Positions 48,690-58,694 of a stretch of DNA of 64,000 nt are shown here, piece by piece (the first letter of the stretch is position 1; every line of letters starts with the position of its first letter). The position numbers were made by a program, and so were the translations under genes. Origin of the DNA: Linnemannia hyalina (taxonomy: Eukaryota > Mortierellomycota > Mortierellomycetes > Mortierellales > Mortierellaceae); contig JAHRHY010000013.1 in assembly GCA_019671135.1 (NCBI GenBank), positions 620,001 through 684,000 on the forward strand. The letters run 5' to 3'. The notes below the pieces were generated by a model that saw only the letters and a program-made list of their open reading frames with translations, was not told the DNA's origin and did no database searches.

Positions 48690-51600
48690 TTAGGTTTGTT
48701 TGGGGGGTCTTGCAAGGGGCTCGGGCCGTCCTAGAGACTTGAGGTACTGTTCTCCGATCAAAGCGATGTTGTGCGCCCCCACTCCATCTCGGTGAATCCA
48801 CCGAGTGCACTCAACACAGGCGCATGTCCTCATCGACGGCTTGGCGAGGCGGGTGGCTCGGTTCTCAACCACACATGTTGGACACATGGTGGAAGTAAGA
48901 TACTCGTCGACCAGGGCAGCCTTGTATCCGAGCGCAGCACTCTATCGGTGCAGGAATAATAAAATTGTGTTCCATAGATTTGCCATGGCATCATGAGTGC
49001 ACACAATCAAGACAAAAAGATACAACCATGCCTTTCACAATTTTTTTTTGCCTTTCGTACCTGCTGTAAAAGACGTCTGAGAAACGTGATGTGCACCGAA
49101 GAGAGATTAAAGCCAGACCGGAAGGTTCCATTCCCCAGGGCAAAAAAAACTTTTCTTTGGTGGACGGGTACGCCCTCACATGCCTCATCCACCATCCGCA
49201 AAACGCCAGCGACGGCCAGATCCAACTCCGACATTTTCGCCATTCTGTGCTCGTGAACCGCTACCTTCCATTCTCTTGACGCGTAAATCCCGTGGATCAG
49301 CGGTTCCTGCTCGTAGTACTTCTTGTGAGCTGCCGTCAAAGCATCCAACGAGGTGTCGTAGTTCGTTGAGGGGAGAGAATTCTCTAGGTCGTGGACAGAC
49401 GGGAGAGTGGTGAGCTTGTCCAGGTCGGTAATCCGTGTCCAAAGGGATGAGTCGACAACATCGCCTGGACCAGCTGTTGGGTGTCGCCTTTTCCAATGCT
49501 GTTCCCAATCTCGGAAGGCCAGAGTAGGCTGGTATAGGGAGGCCCTCTTGATCAGCAGATTGATGACTTTTCCACCGGGAAGTGTCAAACAAAATGCACC
49601 ACTCACTACCTCTCCGGGATCAATACCGACGACAATGACTGAATCCAGGTCGTCGCCAAACGCGTCGATAAGATGCTGCCGCGTTGGATAAAGCTTCTCG
49701 ATCCTAGAAAGAAACTCACTGTAATTTGGGGATTGGCGGGGTTTTGTAAGGTCATACGCGAGAATCTGCAGCTGGTGGCCATCCGTCCTGATATAGTTGT
49801 TGAGGGCGTAGCGGTAAGAACGCGGCTGCTGACGTGGGGTGGGAAGAGGCGGTGGGGTGGAGGTCGTCGATGACGATGACGTTGATGATGGCAACGGTGG
49901 TGTCGGGGCCGTGAAGGAGGCGTTGTGCCGTTCTCGGAAAAAATTGACCTTATTCGTCAAATACCGTGCGAGCTCTAACTGTCCGTAGATGTGTGGATGG
50001 GCCTCCTCACGCTCAGCCATGGTTGTTGTCCTCTTCCCGTATGTCGTCTGCTGCTTATTCCTGGCTTCCTTGATGACATCTCGGTCACCGATGAATAGTT
50101 CTTTGATCACCTCTCCGTACGAAGAACGCTGTTTTGCCGCTGCCCAGTTGTGAGTGTAGCGGGTGTCCTCCCATACGTTGTCCAACTGAGCTGCCTTCTC
50201 TCCCCAGAGAAGCGCAACCAACGCTTCCTCGTTGATGTCGATGAAGGAATCGCTCATTTTGGCCTGGGTGCAGAACCGGGGCCGCTTGGATGATGATAAG
50301 AGGAGGAAATATCGCCAGCAGAGTTGAATATGACCCGGCTTGAAAATGATCTTCTTGGATCGCTTGAGGGCGTCGTCGTCGTCCACACCCTCGTTAACGT
50401 CAGCAGCCCCGGCATCACCACCAGCGTCGGTGTCATCTTGATCTATTTCAGGAAGACCATCGCAATCAATGGACAGCTTGGAGAGCTGGCATTGCATAAA
50501 CAAAAGGAGTGTTAAAATATGTTTTACACCCCATTGAAAATATTTGACAAACTGAATGGATATGGATAGATGGTACCTTTGTTCTAAGAGTCTCCGGTAT
50601 TCTCCTGTAATGCAGTTTTTGATCTAGGCAGATCTTGGGTGCAAGTTCCGCGATGATATTACTCAAAGCCAGATCCGTTGAGTTGAGGGCTTTGAACCCT
50701 GGGCACAGCGTCTTCTTGAACTCGTTAAACGTCGAGATTGCTTCAGCGACAGCATCCTTGCTCTTGTCCGACGCGGGTGGACGTCCTTGGGGGACAATGG
50801 AATTCCTCAAGACGAAGGACAGTAGGTTTTGGACAAACCTTTCCGCCCAATCGGAATCCAGGATCTTCTCCAGGAAGCTCTCGTCCGGTCCATCCTCTGC
50901 CTGGTTCAGTCCAGTCTCGATCAGCGGCTGTAGAATGCGCATCTCGATAAGCTTGTACACAATGTGTTTGGCGCTATTGACGGTAGAGACTGCCGAACTC
51001 ACGTGTTGGGTTAGCTGCGCAACCTCTGCTTTCGACAGATTGGTTGATCTTCCTAGGCAGCCTTGCAGGGATCCAGTCGTGAGCGTGACCGTTGCGAAAA
51101 CAGACTGGAACGCTCTCTTCAAGGCCTTGGGTCCAGCTATTCCTTTAGGTTCGCCAAGGAGTTTTTTCTTTTTCTTCTTGGCAGCGGGGGCAGGCACTTG
51201 GTTGATACGGGGGGATTGCTCCTTGGGCTTTGAAGGACGGGGGGTCGACGGCTTCAATCCTGAAAGTTCCACGACATCAACAGGGCTGGCCTTTTCTAGG
51301 AAAACAGTGTTCGGCACATAGCGATCTTGCACGTCTGTGCGCGAGCGGAATCTAGATGCGATTTTGCAATGAGTTGTGTTAAGGTGGAAATATATGTATA
51401 TAGCTGGACAAGGCGGAGAAAAATACCAGGAGAAAAGACATACCTGGAACGACGCCACTTCTGTCGTCGCCGCTGGAGGGCACGTGAACCATGTCGGCGT
51501 TGTTTTTTAATCTTTTGCTTGTGCGATGGTGGATGTTCGGCTGGGCCATGCGTCTGCCTGATGGAAGGTGATCCCGCTGATGTAGCTTGCGGATATGGTG

Positions 51601-53321
51601 CTGATCCTGCCTTGGGTGCCGTTGGGAGTGGTGGTGGCGTTGCCTCTGCGTCTGTCGCCGCCCCCTGAGAAGCTGGATCTACTAGCAGCCCAGGCGGCAA
51701 CGATCCCGTCCGACTCGCGGAAAAGCGACGCCAATCATTGTAGGCTTTGTTGAATTCTGTTTCCTTAATTATGGCCATCAGTCGTGTGTGTGTATCGGCC
51801 GCCGGGCTGATCCTGTTGTTGTCCAGAGTGGTTTCCTCGCAAAGCACGAATGTCTTGAGAGCATGGCCGAATTCTGTCACATCTACACGCAGCTGTCGAT
51901 CGGCCGTTTCGATCCTCCTCAGATCCTTGTCGTGTGCCTTCACCGTTGGGTTAGGATTGCATCGCAGTCGACGACGTGCGCTTTGGGTGGCTGAGTCCTT
52001 GATTGTACGGGCCTTTTGGTGTATTATGTCAAGGTAGCGCCTAACATAGATCCGAACCACCTCCACTCGATCTTGGCCAACCGTTCCATCAAGACCTGTC
52101 ATCTTGAACTGACGGATCGTATCGACATTGGATGTCAAGCCATAGGAAAAAACTCCGTTGGTGTAGTCGTTGTTCGATACCAGAGCGGCAAGCGTTAGAT
52201 GTACAGGGGTCGGAAGGCCATGCTCGTTCAGAAGCTCATCTTTGTGGAAAGTAGTCCAAGTGTTCTTGACTGGCATGGTGACGGACATGATTGACTCGAA
52301 TGCCATGAGATCGGAGTCCTTGGTGATAACTCGGATATCTCCGGGTACGGCAGCGTTGTTGACTGTCCGCGCAATGCACGTGTCGCTTTGGTTGAGACAT
52401 TGGCAAATCGTCCATCCACTCTGACGCAGTACTTCCGAAACGGCGCGCAATGCCTCCGGTGGTGCTCGGTACGACGCCTTCAGGCGTTTGTATAGCTGTC
52501 TTTTGTTGTGCAGCTTGCCCTCCGTGTAATCTCGTTCAAGTGTTTCCAACTGCTTGGACAGCGCCTGATCTCGTTTGCCGTGCGCCCATTCCTTCTCCAT
52601 TGATCGTAGACCATCCATATGGAGCATTGTGATGTCCTTAGACAATCGTGAGGAGAGAATCTTCTCAATTGCGGCTCCGACAGATCGAAAATCCTATTGG
52701 AAACAGCGAATTATTATTTTGGTCACAGCAATTTAGCTTTTCTCCAGATAGCATGAATCATTTAACTTTTTTCCAGATCAGTACAATCCATTTAGCTTTT
52801 CTCCAGATGGTATGATTTATGGTACTTACAATGACCTTTTCCTGGGCGCAGATTGTGGTCAGAGCGCCGCTCTCGTCGAACCGAATCTGGGATGGCTGTG
52901 TTGCCAGCAATCGCTGCATGTCTTCAACGAGAGTCGACGACCCGGAGCTGATTTGGAGGGGTCGGAGGCGTTTGTTAGAGGAAGCAGTGTCGGCGGTGTC
53001 CGCATCGTCGACGTCGGCTGCTCGTTTTGGGCTGGATGAAGCCTGCCGTGTAGATGTTGTTGTGTGAGTAGACATGCCCGCGCCATCGACGTCGGCTGCT
53101 CGCTCTGGGCCGGATGAAGCCTGCTGTGTCGATGTTGTTGTGTGAGTAGATAATTGACATCGGGCGGACTTTGCAGCGAACTGCACTGTTTTATGGAAAC
53201 TCAGCGAGTTCACCAACGCAAAAAACATCGACGCAAAATCTACTTCACATCTCTTCTTGGTTAGATCTTCCTCCACTCCGTCTGTCGCCTTGATCCACCC
53301 GGTGAGATTTGTGATGCCCAT
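48690..53321 (-). CDS. XPG/FEN1-like nuclease fused to Fanzor (TnpB-like) nuclease
   Basis: Five exons, 53321-52830, 52693-51444, 51351-50577, 50485-49061 and 48941-48690, have phases that all agree and give 1,397 aa. Residues 1-420 resemble XPG/FEN1: MGITNLTGWI start, VDFASMFF (Asp28), a 26-aa repeat insert, CLNQSDTCIA (266-268) where FEN1 has its Glu-rich loop, ITKDSDLMAF (Asp290, Asp292) and SNNDYT (Asp340). Residues 440-840 are a Pro/Lys-rich linker and helical region. Residues 840-1397 are Fanzor: RuvC-I VVGIDPGE (Asp1128), LGNGTFRSGFNLSSVH, VDEYLTS (Glu1327), zinc ribbon CPTC...CVEC (1334-1359) and RuvC-III HRDGVGAHNI (Asp1366). Fanzors are RNA-guided DNA endonucleases. The FEN1 first Glu is Gln here, so flap cleavage may be weakened. 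Two separate overlapping genes are unlikely, because no stop or new start separates the halves. Confidence 0.88.
52995..53150 (-). repeat. Two 78-bp tandem units encoding a 26-aa repeat
   Basis: Two adjacent 78-bp units encode STHTTTSTQQASSGPERAAD... and STHTTTSTRQASSSPKRAAD.... They fall inside exon 1 of the XPG-Fanzor gene, between the N-region Asp and the catalytic I-region. The period is a multiple of three, so the frame is kept. It is probably a flexible insert in the spacer that XPG proteins have at this place. Confidence 0.9.
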
Positions 53322-53929
53322 TGCTGTAATTCTAAGTAATTCACAATTGAAGGTTGATGGTTAGCGCGAGTCTGATTTCATAGATTCTCTCAATAGCACG
53401 GGTCGCAATCACTTTCAACATCGGCCTTACATAGGTCTGTTGAAGCTCAATTGAGAAGGGGGGCAGTTTAGGAGAAGGGGGAGAAGGGGGCAGTTTAAAA
53501 GAAAGGGACACGAGGCGATGCAGAACGGTGAAAAAGAAGCTGGTGGTCTTCATTCACTCAGCCTCAGCCGCTCACTCAGTCACCGTGAACGTCAGAGCTA
53601 TGAGCTAGGGGTGAGCGAATTAAGGGGTAGGATGGTTCTTTCTCACCAATCCCATGCATTTCAGCCTCAGTGGACAGACACTGAGATGCAACGCTATCGG
53701 CGCGGGCACAGGACCCTTTCTAAAACTCAGGGCGCGTATGATACTCCTAAATCATTCTTGGTGCAAAGAAGACCTTGCAGAGAGAGCAGATTCGCTGGGT
53801 GGGTTGAGGATATGCTTGTGTTATGCCTTCTCGTTTATTTTATCTGCACAGGATGCAGCCAGTCATGAGTAGTTCAGTAATTCATCGTTTGGTCCCTTGA
53901 ATTTTCTCGAGACATAAGGGGATACTTAG
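53322..53929. other. Upstream region of the XPG-Fanzor gene, no gene seen
   Basis: About 600 bp lie between the Fanzor-fusion start and the piggyBac relic. Direct GGGGGCAGTTTA repeats lie near 53,459 and 53,488, and TTAAGGGG (TTAA is the piggyBac target) at about 53,620. The promoter of the fusion gene must lie here. No protein is supported. Confidence 0.5.
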
Positions 53930-55023
53930 GTAGGGGTGTCGCGACATTTGGCGGACACTATCAGATCCTTAGCCAGGAACTATCGGAACTCCCTTTGATG
54001 CATGGAAGAGCCGAAGAGTTTGTTGATAAGGTACGCATTGATGATTGTTGTATCCAGTAATCAGAAGAAGATCGGAGCCCATGCGCGATAAGTCCTGAGC
54101 TGAGTCGAATAGTAGCTGCATAACTGGTCGGCAATGTCGACTCCGTTCATGTGGTGGTTGTTGTCATCGATGATTTTGGGATGGGAAGTAACGCCATGGA
54201 ACGTCCTTTATGAGCAGCCCGCACTGACTTTGCGCTGGCGCTTGTCTCTCGAGGGCGTCTGCGATCTTGGACAACGGATCAGTCGTTGTCGCCGAGGCTG
54301 AGGGCATGGACGGTGAAGAGTATGGAGACAGGTCTATTGTCCATCCAGAACACGGTAAGAACCTGAAGTGGGTCTGGCGATTGTCGCGGTTAGCTTTTAT
54401 AGCCTAGCAGAGGGCAAGAGTGGTAACTCTCTTCGTTAAATAAAAGAAAAGGAAGCGAAGCACCTATCTATCACAGGCTCTACTTTTGAGAACCAATGTT
54501 GCTCAGGCTCGTTGGGGTTGGAGACATGAAAAAAACGCTTCAGTTGTTCGAAGCGGACGAGGGACATGAAGGTAGTGATGTTGTGTTGAGGACATTCAGG
54601 GAAGGTTGACCAATACTCAGAGACAGAGTTCTGCCTGAACACGCCCATGTAGACAATGATGCCGAGGAATGTGCGCAGTTCGTCAGGTGTGGTCTTTACC
54701 CATTGGCGCGATCCCTCTCCTGTGCCGGCTCCTTTTGATGCTGCATATGCGTTAGTGTTGTCTGCCAAATCCGTCAATACTGGGTCGGAGAAGATTTTCT
54801 TTGTCGGTGGAGCTGAAGCATCTATCACCCCTTCATCTCCTGCCTTCTCCTCCTCCTCGTCCCCAGAGCTATCTGTACCAGGCGTTGGTCGAGTACGACA
54901 ACGGACCGAAAACAACAACTCCTCCTCCTCCTGTGCCTCGTCAACCTCCTCCGCAGATGCTACTACGGTGCCTTGAGAGTCAGAAACGTCAAAGGAACCG
55001 AGGAACTCGAGACTGGAGTCCAT
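53930..55023 (-). pseudogene. piggyBac-type transposase relic (DDE_Tnp_1_7)
   Basis: A 5' part opens at the ATG of MDSSLEFLG (55023). After an acidic stretch it contains family text: TTPDELRTFLGIIVYMGV, YWSTFPECPQHNITTFM and RFFHVSNP, then WFSKVEPVIDR to about 54,465. Later pieces in other frames are VFWMDNRPVSILFTVHAL (about 54,300-54,360) and HHMNGVDIADQL (about 54,120-54,160), the latter matching the region of the last catalytic Asp pair. The roughly 200 residues that should lie between, including the first two catalytic Asp residues, are missing, and stops interrupt the rest. It cannot be active. It sits directly upstream of the XPG-Fanzor gene on the same strand. Confidence 0.75.
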
Positions 55024-55202
55024 GAGTGAGTAGGGTGAAGTCGATGTGTGAGAAAAAAAAGGTAATGGGTTGCGGGATGATGATGAGAAAAAAAGAGCTG
55101 AATTCGAGAGTGATGAATGTAATGTGACGAAGACGACAAGGACACTCCCACGACGTAGTCTTCTAACCCGTTTTATTGGAAACCTGGATAAATCGAAAAA
55201 AA

Positions 55203-55224
55203 TGTGGTGCAAATTTGCACCACA
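55203..55224. repeat. 22-bp perfect palindrome
   Basis: TGTGGTGCAAA is followed immediately by its exact reverse complement. It lies 180 bp 5' of the transposase relic start and 20 bp before the next F-box pseudogene. Subterminal palindromes of this kind occur in some piggyBac-like elements, so it may mark the element's right end; it could also be an operator-like site. Confidence 0.95.
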
Positions 55225-55242
55225 AACAAACTAGGGGATAAT

Positions 55243-57130
55243 GGACTCTGCTCGTGATCGCTTCTTCGGTGTTGGGGAACTCATGCTCATGCTCGGGGAG
55301 TTCATGCCAAAGTCGTCCGTCTCTCGGCTCATGCAGACCAACAAACACTCAAACACTTCTACGACCTTTTCACTCCTGTGCTCTTTCACACTTTGGATAG
55401 TGACTACCTAACAAGCCTGCCCACCACACCGGACTCCTTGATGGTTCTCGGAAAGAACGTCCGTCATGTCCGGTCCCTGAATATATCCCGCAACTTTTGT
55501 TCGCTCTACTTTGCTGGGCTCATGGCCTTTCAGGACCTGCTGGACGCTGCCCTTACAGTCGACCCAGATGGGTTCCATCGACATATCCTCGCACGGGTTT
55601 TGTGATGCCATTATCGCCGCTGGTTCACCTCACTAACCTCGAATGCAGAACTGATCACCCCACCCTTGAAGAGTTTTGCCGGACTGGAGCATCTCTTGCT
55701 CAGCTCTGCTACTTCATCCAACAAGCCCCCTTCTCCTGGAGTTGACCCTGTATGAAGTCCCCGTCCACGATGACGACGATGTCCGCCTCCTTGCCAAGAC
55801 TGTCGCCACATTGACCCACTTGGAGACGCTGTTTCTGACTGTATCGCCTTCTCCGCAACAAAGGATCACCAACATTACCCCACGCATCTTCTTCAGCTGC
55901 TCGCCATCACTCAACTCGTTCACCGTCAATATCGTTCACTGTGCTATACGTAGAATACTTGTGGTCCCGCCAGCTCACTCCAACAGCTCCGTCGAACCCT
56001 TCACACCCCGGCGGGACCCTCTCCCTCGATTGACAGCATGGCAAGGCTCCAAGGCGGATTTCGTGAACGCGGATTCGATCTGCTCCATCCTCGAACACTG
56101 CGGATCAATCACTCGTCTTGAAGTCCCTTCGTACAAGAACCCCAAGACTACAGCCGTATCGCCAAGTGTATCGTCGACAACTGCCCAGACTTGAAGCACC
56201 TTGGAGACGACACACAAAAATATCACGACCGGTCTGGAGAGTTTGTCGGCAAGGTTCTTGCGGCTGTTGCCGAGAATAGTCTCGAGTCGTTCTACATCAA
56301 CGGCTTTCAGAACGAACGACCTCAACTAGGACAGGCCATCCAGCGACATTCGGGAAGCTTGACCGTTATCGAGTTCTACAACTGCCATAATATTTCCAGC
56401 GCCACCATCCTTTCGATTCTTGTCTCCTGCGTCGCCTTGAAAACCTTTATCGTCAACGAGGGCGTGGGTGGTGGTGACGATATCAGCCTTCATCTCGCGG
56501 ACGCTGTCTCACAGTCATGGGTGTTTTCAGAATCTCCAACTTGAGATCAGCATCGGCGATCTAAACACGCTCAGAAACCCGTTGTATTCTCAACCAGCCC
56601 CCGTTGTTTTAACGGAAGAGGAGACCGAATGGATGTCGCAGCTGGGGAGGTTCTATCATCAGATCGGGGTGTTGAAGGAGCTGGAGGGACTGGAGTTGAA
56701 GGTGGCGATAGACGACTCCTCAAAGATCGTGAGCGCCGATTTAGAAGACGACGATGAAGATGTGGTAGAGTATGAGGCCTCTGCTGACGACGGCAGTGAC
56801 GAAGACGAACTCTTTAGCGACCACGATAGCGACACGGATTATTTTAGTTATCAAGACGTGTCGTTCCCTGGTTGGCTCTCGCTCGATAATGTAGGAAAAG
56901 GTTGGCCCGGTTACCTTGAGACGTTGACGGGTCTCACTAAATTGAAAGTTCTCAGGGGTTCGTTTGGAGCGATGACGGAGGAGGCACGACGTACGATGGG
57001 CGCTAGGGAGTTGGCTTGGTTTGCGGATCATTTGCCTGCGTTGGAGGAGGTTGAATTCTTTCGGAGTAGCGTCAGCCGACATAGCTTTCGCTGGCTCAAG
57101 AAGGAGAGGCCCGATCTGAAGATGGTTTAG
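55243..57130 (+). pseudogene. F-box/LRR pseudogene of the cluster
   Basis: The full architecture of the cluster family is readable, but in at least five frames. The F-box start is FFGVGELMLMLGEFMPKSSVSRLMQTNK. Then come FHTLDSDYLTSLP with NVRHVRSLNISRNFCSLYF, LTLYEVPVHDDDDVRLLAKT, SGSLTVIEFYNCHNIS and ISIGDLNTLRNPLYS. The C-terminal signature WPGYLETLTGLTKLKVLRGS plus LPALEEVEFF ends at 57,130. Single-base shifts lie near 55,340, 55,590, 55,730, 56,190 and 56,530. The last 220 codons are intact and include a long acidic insert. The number of breaks rules out splicing. The clean collinearity suggests fairly recent decay. Confidence 0.85.
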
Positions 57131-57269
57131 TACTTTTTTTTTATTCTACGTTTACATACAAGGAAGAAAAAACATTCCTTATTGTTCTTGAACGCGAGAG
57201 ACTGAGACAGGTCGTGTCTATGGCGGCTGATGTGCCTGAGATTTTTCACCGTTATTGCCTTGACCGAAA

Positions 57270-58415
57270 TGAATTCCGATGATCCACCACGCAACGCCAA
57301 ATATGACACCCCAGTCGGCTATAAGAGCGGAATGTATTTTGGTTCTGGACGACTTTCCCACCAACGACAACACCGATTTCAAGGTCTTTTGCGATGCCCT
57401 GTTGAATCTGGACCAGCTTGAGTCATAAGGGTTAGGTCTCATGATCCCTGTGGACGCCTGGGACGACCACGTTGTCTGGGAGATCTTTTCGAGGTATTCT
57501 GGAACCAATTGCGAGTTCCAGTTTCGTCCTATTCGCCGGTGTCGTCATGGCGCGGATGATTTTTTGAGCGACTCGCCCGTGAAGCCCAGTCGATAGGCCC
57601 GCCAAGAGACGTAGGAGATAGGAGCCGTTCGAGCATCTGCAGGACTGGGACTTTTCGTCAAAGCGAGGCTTCAGCGCCGAGTTTATCTGTGCGTTGATCA
57701 AGCGGTGCAAGCTTTAGTCCGGATGGAGGTGCCGACGATGGAGATTAAGTGGCGGGATATTGAGCATGGTTGGTCGGTCTATCGGGAAACAATGTCCTAG
57801 GCTGGAGCATCTGACGACCAACATCCTGACCTACACGGACGTCAATGAATCGCTGATGGGTGCCATTCTTGAGTCCCTGCCAAAGAGCACTGTCAAGTCG
57901 ACCGTCTTTGAAGGCTTCTGAGTTTTGCCGATGTTCTGACGGCGATGATGTCCGGGTCATTCTCGAGGGATGCCGAATACTAGAGGAGTTTACGATCTAA
58001 GCCAAGTATGTGGAGGCGACAGCGATACCCTTGAGGGAACCGGTGTCGTTCGAGTGGGCCTCACAGGTACTTCATGAGCTGATCTTGTCAATCCAAGTGC
58101 AATCGATGAGAGAGTTCAGCAAGTTGGCGCCAGGAGAGTCCAAGAGCGAGAGTGTCATCAGTGAAGCGCAAAAGACGGTAGCCTCGTTGACGGGAACGTT
58201 GTACCGACGGCTGCAGTCAATGACGAACTTGGAGTATTTCCAAAGGAGTCTCTTGGTTGGAGAAAAAGAAGGAGCAGCTTCGATGGGACCTGGGTGGCTA
58301 TCTGACGGGGAGGGCTAGTCGGAGCATGGTCAGACATTGACACTTGTTAGGCACAAGATGATGGAGAAGCTAGAGGCGTACGAGGGTGATGGGTGGGTTA
58401 CGGATTGTTATTGAG
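57270..58415 (+). pseudogene. Second F-box/LRR relic, related to cluster member 2
   Basis: Fragments with frame changes and stops end in a clear 100-codon block at 58,010-58,318 (FEWASQVLHELILSIQVQSMREF ... SLTGTLYRRLQSMTNLEYFQ). This matches the C-terminal part of the gene at 46.8 kb (WVSQSLRYLQFAVKFPNMREL ... LGKLYRKIRFLKSLENLQ). The N-terminal F-box is not recognisable. This duplicate decayed further than its neighbour. Confidence 0.65.
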
Positions 58416-58694
58416 AACTAGGTATGGCTACTTCCTACAGCGATAGCTTTTAATTGTTCTTATTGAAGAAAAGAAATAGTATTGCGGACGAAATTAGTTA
58501 TCTTTGATATGTTGTGCATGGTGTGGAGGTGATCATGCCAGCGTCCCTGTGTATGATTCGCATCGCCAGGGTCAAGTTTACCATGTGGCTTTGCGGTGAT
58601 ATTCGTATCGGATGGCCCGTTTCGCATCTTCTCCTGCAAAGACCGTTTCTTAACTTTCACTCACCCTGCCCTGTCTGCCAGCACTTTCCCTGGT

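Noticed and set aside
48690..50503. Treating the Fanzor part as its own gene starting in exon 4
   Set aside because: Exon 4 has no early Met in a good context and is preceded by a proper acceptor (CCAG) in phase with exon 3; the spliced frame is continuous to the XPG half.
50635..51321. 228-codon plus-strand frame opposite the Fanzor fusion
   Set aside because: Shadow of exon 3 of the fusion gene; no independent motif.
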